A stretch of DNA of 64,000 nucleotides from Sphingomonas aurantiaca. GTDB taxonomy: Bacteria > Pseudomonadota > Alphaproteobacteria > Sphingomonadales > Sphingomonadaceae. Positions 31,973 to 39,700 of the stretch are shown piece after piece (the first letter of the stretch is position 1; each line of letters begins with the position of its first letter). The stretch covers positions 1 through 64,000 of the forward strand of contig NZ_QAOG01000002.1 of assembly GCF_003050705.1 (NCBI RefSeq), written 5' to 3'. Both the position numbers and the translations under genes were made by a program. Under the pieces are notes generated by a model. That model saw only the letters and a list, made by a program, of their open reading frames with translations, was not told the origin of the DNA and did not search any database.

Positions 31973-33507
31973 GCAGGGTCCTTCGCATGCGCCCAATATT
32001 CGTCGCGGAGCAGGCGCTTGTAGAGCTTGCCCGTCTCGTGCCGCGGCAACGCGTCGCGAAAGTCGATGCGGCGCGGCGCCTTGACGTGGCTGAGGTTGGC
32101 GCGCGTAAACGCGCTGAGTTCGGCGGCGAGCTGCTCGCGGTTCTCGGACGGATCGGCGGGGCAGACGATCGCGACGACGCGCTCGCCCATCTCGTCGTCG
32201 GGCGCACCGATCACCGCCACGTCGGCGACCTTGGGATGCGTGACGAGCAGATTCTCGATCTCGGCCGGATAGATGTTCACGCCGCCCGAGATGATCATGA
32301 AGCTCTTGCGGTCGGTGAGGTAGAGATAGCCCTCCTCGTCGAGCCAGCCGACATCGCCGAGCGTCGTCCAGCCCTGCGCGTTGGCGGCCTCCGCGGTCCG
32401 TTCGGGATCCTTGTGATATTCGAACGCGCCGCCGCCCGCGAAATACACGTCGCCTTCGGTGCGCGGCGGCAGCGCGGTGCCGTCCTCGTCGCAGATCATC
32501 GTCTGCGCGGTCAGGTTGCGGCCGACCGAGCCCTTGTGCGTCAGCCATTCCGCGCTGGAGATCGCGCAGAACCCATTGCCTTCGGTGCCCGCATAATATT
32601 CTCCGATGATCGGGCCCCACCAGTCGATCATCGCCTGCTTGACCGGAATCGGGCAGGGGGCGGCGGCGTGCCAGACCGCCTTCAGCGACGACACGTCGTA
32701 ACGCGCGCGGATATCTGGCGGAAGTTTGAGCAACCGGATGAAGTGCGTCGGCACCCATTGCGCGTGCGTGACCCGGTAGCGTTCGATCGCGGCGAGTGCG
32801 GCTTCCGGGTCGAAATGCTCCATCACGACGACCGTGCCGCCGACCTGCTGCACCGCCATCGACCAGCGCAGCGGCGCGGCGTGATAGAGTGGCGCGGGCG
32901 AGAGATAGACCATCTCGGGCGTGAAGCCGTACAGCCCCTTGCCGAGCATCACGAGCGGCGAGACGTTGGTCCCGAACGGCTCGTCCGACAGCGCGTGCTT
33001 GACGCCCTTCGGCTTGCCGGTGGTGCCCGACGAATAGAGCAGGATACCGCCGGGCGACGGGTCGGCGATCGGCGTGGCCGGCATCGCATCGCGCGCGGCC
33101 TCGTACGCGTCATAGCCGTCGATCGCACCGTCGACCATGTAGCGGCGGACGTCGGGAAGCAGGGGAACGAGTCCCGCCGCGACCCCGGCGCATCCCCGGC
33201 TCGCGATCAGCACGCGGCAATCGCCGTCGTCGATGATGTACGCCGCCTCGCCCGCGGTCAGCTTTGACGACAGGCACGTGCAATAGACACCGGTACGCTC
33301 GGCGGCCCACATCACCTCGAGATAGCGCGGCGAATTGTCCACCAGCACCGCGATGCCGTCGCCACGCTTAAGCCCGAGCGACCGGAGCAGATGCGCGCCC
33401 TGGTTCGCGCGTGCGTCGAGGTCGCGATACGTCACCGTCTCGCCCGTCGCCGCCATGATGTAGGCGGGCTTGTCGGGGGTGGTCAGCGCGTGCGCGACCG
33501 GATGCAT
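31969..33507 (-). CDS. AMP-forming acyl-CoA synthetase
   Basis: 512 residues from the ATG of MHPVAHALTT. The adenylate-forming signature ILLYSSGTTGKPKGV (about 154-168) is followed by the GEYYAGTEGNGF acyl/AMP motif, GDVGWLDEEGYLYLTDRKSFMIISGG hinge region and the C-terminal PRHETGKLYKRLL with the catalytic Lys. It activates a carboxylic acid to its CoA thioester with ATP, the entry step of the pathway. The start overlaps the thiolase stop by 4 bp. The acid specificity is unknown. Confidence 0.92.
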   Translation of the reverse strand: MHPVAHALTTPDKPAYIMAATGETVTYRDLDARANQGAHLLRSLGLKRGDGIAVLVDNSPRYLEVMWAAERTGVYCTCLSSKLTAGEAAYIIDDGDCRVLIASRGCAGVAAGLVPLLPDVRRYMVDGAIDGYDAYEAARDAMPATPIADPSPGGILLYSSGTTGKPKGVKHALSDEPFGTNVSPLVMLGKGLYGFTPEMVYLSPAPLYHAAPLRWSMAVQQVGGTVVVMEHFDPEAALAAIERYRVTHAQWVPTHFIRLLKLPPDIRARYDVSSLKAVWHAAAPCPIPVKQAMIDWWGPIIGEYYAGTEGNGFCAISSAEWLTHKGSVGRNLTAQTMICDEDGTALPPRTEGDVYFAGGGAFEYHKDPERTAEAANAQGWTTLGDVGWLDEEGYLYLTDRKSFMIISGGVNIYPAEIENLLVTHPKVADVAVIGAPDDEMGERVVAIVCPADPSENREQLAAELSAFTRANLSHVKAPRRIDFRDALPRHETGKLYKRLLRDEYWAHAKDPA

Positions 33508-34760
33508 CAGACGCGCTCGATGATGATCGCCGGCGCCATCCCGCCGCCCGCACACATCGTCACGAGCCCACGCTTCAGGTCGCGGCGTTCGAGCTCGTCG
33601 AGGATCGTCCCGATCAGGATCGCGCCGGTCGCGCCGATCGGATGGCCGAGCGCGATCGAGCCGCCATTGACGTTCACCTTGTCGCGGTCGAGCTTTAGGT
33701 CACGGATGAACTTCTCGGCGACCACCGCGAACGCCTCGTTGATCTCCCACAGGTCGATGTCGTCGACGGTCAGCCCGGCCTTCGCCAGCACCTTCCGCGC
33801 AGCGGGGACGGGGGCGTTAAGCATCAGCGTCGGATCGTCGCCCATGTTCGCCATCGCGACGATCCGCGCGCGGGGTTTCAGGCCATGCTTGGCGGCATAA
33901 TCGGCGCTGGCGAGCAGGATCGCGGCGGCGCCGTCGACCACGCCCGACGAATTGCCGGCGTGATGGACGTGCGCGATCTCCAGGTCGGGATAGCGGCGGT
34001 TGATCTGCTTGCGGAAGGTCGTGCCCTTGTCGTCGAGCGGCACGTCGGCAATCCCGGCGAACGAAGGACGCAGCGCGGCAAGACCCTCGGCGGTCGTATC
34101 GGGGCGGGGATATTCGTCCTTTTCGAGGACCAGCGCGCCGGTAGCGTCGGTGACGGGAACGAGGCTGCGATCGAACCGCCCTTCGGCGATCGCCACCGCC
34201 GCGCGGCGCTGGCTTTCCAGACCGAGCGCTTCGAGCGTCTGGCGATCGATTCCCTCGATGCTGGCGATTGCGTCGGCGCAGATGCCCTGGTTCGATTGCG
34301 GGTGCGCCGCGTCGAGCCTGGCGTTGCCCGATCCGATCCCCAGCGGTCGTTTGCCCGCCGCCATGTCGTCCTGCATCATCGTCGTGGTCAGCGACATCAT
34401 CTCGGTGCCGCCGGCGATGACGAGGTCCTCCATCCCGCTCATGATCTGCGCCGCGGCGAAGTTCACCGCGGTGATCCCGCCGCCGCAGAACCGGTCGAGC
34501 GTCGTCCCGCTCGCCTTCACGTCGTACCCCGCGTCGAGCGCCGCCATCCGGCCGAGATCGCCGCTCTGTTCGCCGCGCTGAGTCGATGTCGACCAGATGA
34601 TGTCGTCGATATCGCCGGTATCGAGATCGTTGCGCTCGGCGATCGCCTTGAGCACGGTCGCCGCGAGGTGTTGCGGGTGCATATGGGCGAGTGCGCCCTT
34701 ACCCGTCTTGCCGATCCCGCGTGGGGTACGGACGGCGTCGATGATGAATGCCTCGGCCAC
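33507..34760 (-). CDS. Acetyl-CoA C-acyltransferase (thiolase)
   Basis: 417 residues from a GTG with AGGAGAG at good spacing. DRFCGGGITAVNFAA has the acyl-accepting Cys92, GGTEMMS lies in the loop domain, and the C-terminal GHPIGATGA (His) and MCAGGGMAPAIIIE (second Cys) complete the active site. It performs the final thiolytic cleavage of a 3-ketoacyl-CoA. It is the first gene of the minus-strand operon thiolase, acyl-CoA synthetase and two ACADs, divergent from the TetR gene with operators between. Confidence 0.93.
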   Translation of the reverse strand: MAEAFIIDAVRTPRGIGKTGKGALAHMHPQHLAATVLKAIAERNDLDTGDIDDIIWSTSTQRGEQSGDLGRMAALDAGYDVKASGTTLDRFCGGGITAVNFAAAQIMSGMEDLVIAGGTEMMSLTTTMMQDDMAAGKRPLGIGSGNARLDAAHPQSNQGICADAIASIEGIDRQTLEALGLESQRRAAVAIAEGRFDRSLVPVTDATGALVLEKDEYPRPDTTAEGLAALRPSFAGIADVPLDDKGTTFRKQINRRYPDLEIAHVHHAGNSSGVVDGAAAILLASADYAAKHGLKPRARIVAMANMGDDPTLMLNAPVPAARKVLAKAGLTVDDIDLWEINEAFAVVAEKFIRDLKLDRDKVNVNGGSIALGHPIGATGAILIGTILDELERRDLKRGLVTMCAGGGMAPAIIIERV

Positions 34761-34809
34761 ATCGCTCTCCTGTTGCACCCGCCGGTCTGCTCCGATCGTA
34801 GTGCCTGAT

Positions 34810-34826
34810 GCCGGATTGCATCCGGC
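34810..34826. promoter_or_regulatory. 17-bp palindrome GCCGGATTGCATCCGGC
   Basis: Seven-base arms flank TGC perfectly. It lies in the 110-bp divergent gap between the thiolase and tetR starts, next to the CATAAC-type dyad. It could be a second operator or a short hairpin in the thiolase leader. Confidence 0.4.
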
Positions 34827-34836
34827 TTCGTTGCGA

Positions 34837-34852
34837 CGTAACATTCGTTATG
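34837..34852. promoter_or_regulatory. Candidate TetR operator CGTAAC-ATTC-GTTATG
   Basis: One mismatch from the perfect dyad CATAAC-N4-GTTATG. A second copy, also with one mismatch, lies at 38224-38239 between the SDR and P450 genes. Sharing between two divergent promoters of one pathway, next to a TetR gene, makes this the likely binding site. Confidence 0.6.
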
Positions 34853-34870
34853 GGGGTTGGCTTGTCAAGC

Positions 34871-35434
34871 ATGGTATTGATGGAATCGGTGGCGGTGCCG
34901 CGGGGCGATCTGGCGCCGCGCGATTGGTTGGAGATCGGGCTGTCGTCGCTCAAGACGGGCGGGTTACGCGCGCTGAAACTGCGCAGCCTAGCGCTGGCCC
35001 TTGGCGCGTCGACCGGAAGCTTCTATCATCATTTCAAGGATTTCGACGGCTATCACGCGGCGCTCGCGGGGTATTTCGTCGAGGCGCATATCGATCCGCT
35101 GGTCGCAACGCTTACCGAGTCGGACTTGCCGCCGGTCGAGCGGATCCGCGCGTTCGCCGATCATGTCCGCGACCACGACATGGCGCAGCTCGCTTTGGCG
35201 ATGCGCGCCTGGGCGCGGAGCGACGCGCGTGCCGCGGCGGCGATCCGCGCGCATGACGACAAGGTGATGGCGTTTCTCGTCGAGCAGTTGGCCGCGCACG
35301 GGTTCGACCCGGTCGAAGCCGGAATTCGTGCCTATGCTTTGCTCGCGATCGGTCTCAGCGAAGTGCATCCGGACGAGGCGATCGACCGCGACGTGCTGCG
35401 CCGCGGGTTGCTAACGCTGCTGTGCGAGCGCTAG
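34871..35434 (+). CDS. TetR-family transcriptional regulator
   Basis: 187 residues from this ATG. Earlier in-frame ATGs (34808, 34850) exist, but 34850 lies inside the candidate operator. The TetR helix-turn-helix is at about 15-60: LEIGLSSLKTGGLRALKLRSLALALGASTGSFYHHFKDF. The C-terminal helical domain (about 70-187) would bind a ligand, probably an acyl-CoA or pathway intermediate. It is divergent from the thiolase operon and 58 bp upstream of the GMC oxidoreductase, which it probably shares a transcript with. Confidence 0.85.
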   Translation: MVLMESVAVPRGDLAPRDWLEIGLSSLKTGGLRALKLRSLALALGASTGSFYHHFKDFDGYHAALAGYFVEAHIDPLVATLTESDLPPVERIRAFADHVRDHDMAQLALAMRAWARSDARAAAAIRAHDDKVMAFLVEQLAAHGFDPVEAGIRAYALLAIGLSEVHPDEAIDRDVLRRGLLTLLCER

Positions 35435-35492
35435 CCTGATACCAGACCGCGACTCCGTGGAAAAAGCGGAGCGCGAACAGGAGGATGTGGGC

Positions 35493-37112
35493 ATGCAGAC
35501 GTATGACTATGTGATCATCGGCGCGGGCTCGGCCGGCTGCGTGCTCGCCGCCCGGCTCACCGAGGACCCCGATGTGACGGTGCTGCTGCTCGAGGCGGGC
35601 GGGCGCAACGACGGTGTGCTGGTGCGGATGCCCGCGGGGGTCGGCGAACTCATCAAGAGCAAGAATGCGAGCAACTGGGGCTTTTCGACCGAGCCCGAGC
35701 CGCATCTCGACAACCGCCGTCTGTGGTGGCCGCGCGGCAAGGGGCTGGGCGGCAGCTCGTCGATCAACGGCATGATCTACACGCGGGGCCATCCGCAGGA
35801 TTATGACGAATGGCGGCAGATGGGGCTGCCGGGATGGTCGTTCGACGACGTGCTGCCCTATTTCAAGCGACTCGAAGGGCATCATCGCGGCGACTGTGAC
35901 CTGCACGGCGGCGGCGGGCCGCTGACGATCTCCGGCGGCGAGTCCGACAGCCCGTTCTACGACGCGCTGGTCGAGGCGGGGCGGCAGGCGGGCTATCCCG
36001 TCACCGAGGATTTCAACGGCACGAGCCAGGAGGGGTTTGGGCGCTACGACCTGACCGTTGCGGACGGGAAGCGGTGGAGCACGGCGGCGGCGTATCTGCG
36101 GCCGGTGCTGGCGCGGCGCAACCTGACCTGCGTGACGGGTGCACGGACGACGCGGATACGGATCGACAAGGGACGCGCGGTCGGCGTCGACTATGTGCTC
36201 GACAAGGGCGGGCGGGCGGAGAGCGTTATGGCGACGCGCGAGGTGCTATTGTGCGCCGGCGCGGTGCAGTCGCCGCAGATCCTCCAGCTGTCCGGAATCG
36301 GCGATCCCGACCGGCTGACCGCGGCGGGGATCGGCGTGGTCCACGCGCTCCCCGGCGTGGGCGAGAATCTGCAGGATCATCTCGACGTCGTGATGAACTG
36401 GACGTCGCGCGGGCTGCGCACCGGCTATGCGATCACCAAGGGTATCTCGATGCTCGGCGTGGGGCTCAACTACATGCTCCGCGGCAAGGGGGCGGGGCGG
36501 CAGCAATTCCTCGAGGCGGGCGCGTTCGTGTCGTCGCGCGAGGGGCTGTCGCGCCCCGACGTCCAGATCCACGCGGTGCTCGCGATCATGCAGGATCACG
36601 GCAAGGTCAAGGCGACCGCGGATGGCTTCACGCTGCATCTGTGCCAGTTGCGGCCGGAAAGCCGGGGGCGGATCGGGGTCGCCTCGGCGGATCCGTTCGC
36701 CGATCCGGTGATCGTCGCCAACTATCTTGCGACCGCGGAGGATCGCCGGGTGATGCGCGCCTGTATCGGCATCGGTCGCGACGTCGCGCGGCAGGCGGCG
36801 CTCGATCCGTATCGTGTCGCGGAAGTGTCGCCGGGCGAGGACGTGCGGACCGACGACGAGATCGACGCCTGGGTGCGGCGGACCGCGGAGACGATCTACC
36901 ACCCGGTGGGGACGTGCAAGATGGGCACCGCGGACGACGCGCTGGCAGTGGTCGATACGACGCTGGCGGTGCGCGGGCTGCAGGGGTTGCGGGTCGTGGA
37001 TGCATCGGTGATGCCGACGCTGATCGGATCGAACACCAACGCGCCGACGATCATGATCGCGGAAAAGGCGGCGGACATGATCCGGGGTCGGCACCTGGCG
37101 CGGGCTGCCTGA
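35493..37112 (+). CDS. GMC-family FAD oxidoreductase (choline dehydrogenase-like)
   Basis: 539 residues, start chosen at MQTYDYVIIGAG, preceded by AGGAGG. The FAD-binding VIIGAGSAGCVLAARL is at the N-terminus. GMC signature 1 is GLGGSSSINGMIYTRGHPQDYD, and signature 2 is GAVQSPQILQLSGIGDP. The C-terminal active-site His lies in YHPVGTCKMG, followed by VVDASVMPTLIGSNTNAPTIMIAEKAADMI. It oxidises a primary or secondary alcohol. In this cluster the substrate may be a hydroxyl introduced by the P450, with an aldehyde or ketone as product. That link is inference. Confidence 0.92.
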   Translation: MQTYDYVIIGAGSAGCVLAARLTEDPDVTVLLLEAGGRNDGVLVRMPAGVGELIKSKNASNWGFSTEPEPHLDNRRLWWPRGKGLGGSSSINGMIYTRGHPQDYDEWRQMGLPGWSFDDVLPYFKRLEGHHRGDCDLHGGGGPLTISGGESDSPFYDALVEAGRQAGYPVTEDFNGTSQEGFGRYDLTVADGKRWSTAAAYLRPVLARRNLTCVTGARTTRIRIDKGRAVGVDYVLDKGGRAESVMATREVLLCAGAVQSPQILQLSGIGDPDRLTAAGIGVVHALPGVGENLQDHLDVVMNWTSRGLRTGYAITKGISMLGVGLNYMLRGKGAGRQQFLEAGAFVSSREGLSRPDVQIHAVLAIMQDHGKVKATADGFTLHLCQLRPESRGRIGVASADPFADPVIVANYLATAEDRRVMRACIGIGRDVARQAALDPYRVAEVSPGEDVRTDDEIDAWVRRTAETIYHPVGTCKMGTADDALAVVDTTLAVRGLQGLRVVDASVMPTLIGSNTNAPTIMIAEKAADMIRGRHLARAA

Positions 37113-37146
37113 GGAGCGCGCGACCGCTTGAACTACAAGGCTACCG

Positions 37147-37244
37147 CCCCGGCGGAGGCCGGGGCCCAGTTGGGGAACGGTGCTAACGAAGGACCGCGCT
37201 TCGTTACGCCGACCTTTCCAACTGGGCCCCGGCCTCCGCCGGGG
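37147..37244. repeat. Long inverted repeat (27-bp perfect arms)
   Basis: Arms 37147-37173 and 37218-37244 are perfectly complementary (core CCCCGGCGGAGGCCGGGG). It lies in the convergent gap between the GMC and SDR genes, where it can act as a bidirectional terminator. GC-rich intergenic palindromes of this kind are frequent in sphingomonads. Confidence 0.8.
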
Positions 37245-37290
37245 TGGTGGGGGCGTCGCGCGATGGGGACCTCCGCCATCCCCCTGCTCC

Positions 37291-37372
37291 CGTCATCCTG
37301 ACGAAAGTCAGGATCTAGGATCACAAGCGACGGCGATAGCGGCTCTGGATCCTGACTTTCGTCAGGATGACG
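37291..37372. repeat. Inverted repeat of the CGTCATCCTGACG family (25-bp arms)
   Basis: Perfect arms 37291-37315 and 37348-37372 contain CGTCATCCTGACGAAAGTCA. A shorter member of the same family lies at 52066-52095. It is the second palindrome in the same convergent gap, so this 290-bp stretch is essentially two repeat elements and no gene. Confidence 0.8.
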
Positions 37373-37402
37373 GTGGGGCGGAATGGGCGGCTCGGCCCGC
37401 CG

Positions 37403-38182
37403 TTACCGCGGCGCCATCCGGATCGCGCCGTCCAGCCGCACGTCCTCGCCGTTGAAATACCCACACTCGATCATCGTCAGCGCGAGCGCCGCGAACTCCT
37501 CCGGCCGCCCCAACCGCTTGGGAAACGGCACCGACGCCGCCAGCGCATCGCGCACCGGCTGCGGTGCCGCGGCCAGCAACGGCGTGTCGAAGATCCCCGG
37601 CAGGATCGTGTTCACCCGGATCCCCTCGCTCATCAGGTCGCGCGCGATCGGCAAGGTCATGCCGACCACCCCCGCCTTCGACGCGGAATAGGCGGCCTGG
37701 CCCATCTGGCCATCCTCCGCCGCAGCACTCGCGGTGTTGACGATCGCCCCACGCTCGCCGTCGTCGCCCGGCTCCAGCGTGAGCATCCCCGCCGCCGACT
37801 TGGCGATGCAGCGGAACGTGCCGACCAGGTTGATCTGGATGATCCGGTCGAACGCATCGAGCGGGAAATGCTTGATCGATCCGTCCTGCTTCGATCGCCC
37901 CGCGGTCTTCGCCGCGTTCCCGGTGCCGGCGCAATTGACCAGGATCCGCTCCTGCCCATGCGCCGCGCGCGCTGCCGCGAACCCCGCGTCGACGCTGTCG
38001 TCCGACGTCACGTCGACCTTGCAGAACACCCCGCCAATCTCGTCGGCCAGCGCCTCGCCCTTGTCCGCCTGGAGATCGAAGATCGCGACCTTCACCCCCT
38101 TGGCGGCCAGCGCGCGCGCGGTGGCGGCGCCGAGGCCCGACGCGCCGCCGGTCACGACGGCAGCACATTTTGCGAGGTCCAT
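37403..38182 (-). CDS. SDR dehydrogenase, 3-hydroxyacyl-CoA dehydrogenase type 2-like
   Basis: 259 residues. The cofactor motif TGGASGLG (about 11-18) is followed by the acidic IFDLQ end that selects NAD, NCAGTGNA, and the catalytic set Ser in VNTASAAAEDGQ and YSASK. The KHFPLDAFDRIIQINLVGTF stretch with an insertion resembles HSD17B10/FadB2x enzymes, which oxidise 3-hydroxyacyl-CoA or hydroxysteroids. It would supply the dehydrogenase step of beta-oxidation missing from the thiolase operon. It is divergent from the P450 gene across a shared operator. Confidence 0.9.
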   Translation of the reverse strand: MDLAKCAAVVTGGASGLGAATARALAAKGVKVAIFDLQADKGEALADEIGGVFCKVDVTSDDSVDAGFAAARAAHGQERILVNCAGTGNAAKTAGRSKQDGSIKHFPLDAFDRIIQINLVGTFRCIAKSAAGMLTLEPGDDGERGAIVNTASAAAEDGQMGQAAYSASKAGVVGMTLPIARDLMSEGIRVNTILPGIFDTPLLAAAPQPVRDALAASVPFPKRLGRPEEFAALALTMIECGYFNGEDVRLDGAIRMAPR

Positions 38183-38223
38183 GCATCTCTCCTGTCAAAG
38201 CCCCGAGATCCGCGCCCCGGTTG

Positions 38224-38239
38224 CAGAACAATAGTTATG
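38224..38239. promoter_or_regulatory. Second candidate TetR operator CAGAAC-AATA-GTTATG
   Basis: One mismatch from CATAAC-N4-GTTATG, and it shares the GTTATG half with the site at 34837-34852. It lies midway in the 105-bp divergent gap between the SDR and P450 genes, so it would control both. Confidence 0.55.
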
Positions 38240-38287
38240 CCCGTATTCGAGACTTGCCAAGCCGCCATGTCGAACAGGGATCCGACG

Positions 38288-39658
38288 ATGACTGAAGCTG
38301 TCCTGGACAATGCCAGCCCGCACTGGCTGCCACGCCAGCCCAAGAGCGCGCTCGATCACATTCCCGGCAACGACGGCTGGCCGATCATCGGCAACACGTT
38401 CCGCCTGCTCGCCGACCCCACCGGCTTCGCGCAGCACATGGTCGCGCGGTACGGGCCGGTCTATCGTAACACGGCGCTCGGCGGCACCAGCGTCATGCTG
38501 CTCGGGCCCGACGCGAACGAGCTGATCCTGTTCGATCGCGACAAGACTTTCTCGTCCGAGCAGGGCTGGGGGCCGATCCTCAACCTGCTGTTCCCGCGCG
38601 GCCTGATGCTGATGGATTTCGAGCAACATCGCGCCGACCGGAAAACGCTGTCGGTCGCGTTCAAGCCAGAGCCGATGCGGCACTACGCCACCGAACTCGA
38701 TGCGGGAATCGCTACCGCGATCGGCGGCTGGGGCGGGCGGACGGTACGCTTCTACGACGTCGTGAAGACACTCACGCTTGATCTCGCCGCGACCAGTTTC
38801 CTCGGCGTTCCGCTGGGGGCGGAGGCGGACCGGATCAACCAGGCGTTCGTCGACGAGGTGCAGGCCAGCGTCTCTCCGATCCGCAAACCCTGGCCGTGCA
38901 CGCAGATGCGCAAGGGCGTGAAGGCGCGCGCCTATCTCGTCGACTTTTTCGAGCGCGAAATCCCCGCCCGACGCAGCGGCGACGGGCAGGATTTTTTCTC
39001 GCAATTCTGTCGTGCGACCGATGACGACGGCGCGCCGCTGACCGCGCTGGCGATCGCCGACCATATGAACTTCCTGATGATGGCCGCGCACGACACGATC
39101 ACCTCGTCCGCGACCAGCCTCGTCATGCTGCTCGCGCGCAATCCGGACTGGCAGGAGCGATTGCGCGCGGAGGTCGCGACGCTGGATACCGCGCTGCCCC
39201 TGACCGAGCAGCTCGATCGCCTCGTCCTCACCGAATATGCGTTCAAGGAATCGCTGCGGATGATGCCGCCGGTGCCGTCGATCCCGCGTCGTGCGCTCAA
39301 GCCGTTCCGCTTCGGCGGGTTCGACATCCCGGCGGGGACCAGCGTCGGCGTCGGCATCACCTATACGCACCACATGGCGGAATACTGGCCCGATCCCGAT
39401 CGGTTCGACCCGCTGCGCTTCACGCCCGAGGCGTCGAAGGGGCGGCACCGGTTCGCTTGGGTGCCGTTCGGCGGCGGCGCGCATATGTGCATCGGGCTGC
39501 ATTTCGCGACGATGCAGATGCGGCTGCTGATCGCGCATCTGCTGACGCGCTATCGGATCGAGGCGTCGGCGGGCAGCGGCGATGCGTGGCAGGTGTTCCC
39601 GATTCCTCGGCCAAAGGACGGCCTGCCGGTGACGTTCGTGCCGCTTGCCACCACGTAA
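38288..39658 (+). CDS. Cytochrome P450
   Basis: 456 residues. A soluble P450 with Pro-rich start (HIPGNDGWPIIGNTFRLLADP), the I-helix oxygen-activating segment MMAAHDTITSSATSL, the K-helix KESLRM (ExxR) and the haem-ligand loop FGGGAHMCIG with Cys401. Overall it resembles the CYP120/CYP26-like bacterial group acting on lipophilic cyclic or isoprenoid compounds. No reductase or ferredoxin is adjacent. The ATG of MTEAVLDN was taken; another in-frame ATG at 38267 adds seven residues. It shares a putative operator with the TetR/thiolase promoter. Confidence 0.93.
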   Translation: MTEAVLDNASPHWLPRQPKSALDHIPGNDGWPIIGNTFRLLADPTGFAQHMVARYGPVYRNTALGGTSVMLLGPDANELILFDRDKTFSSEQGWGPILNLLFPRGLMLMDFEQHRADRKTLSVAFKPEPMRHYATELDAGIATAIGGWGGRTVRFYDVVKTLTLDLAATSFLGVPLGAEADRINQAFVDEVQASVSPIRKPWPCTQMRKGVKARAYLVDFFEREIPARRSGDGQDFFSQFCRATDDDGAPLTALAIADHMNFLMMAAHDTITSSATSLVMLLARNPDWQERLRAEVATLDTALPLTEQLDRLVLTEYAFKESLRMMPPVPSIPRRALKPFRFGGFDIPAGTSVGVGITYTHHMAEYWPDPDRFDPLRFTPEASKGRHRFAWVPFGGGAHMCIGLHFATMQMRLLIAHLLTRYRIEASAGSGDAWQVFPIPRPKDGLPVTFVPLATT

Positions 39659-39700
39659 TATTATGTCATCTTCGCGCGGTTCATTCGAAGGAGCCGCCCG

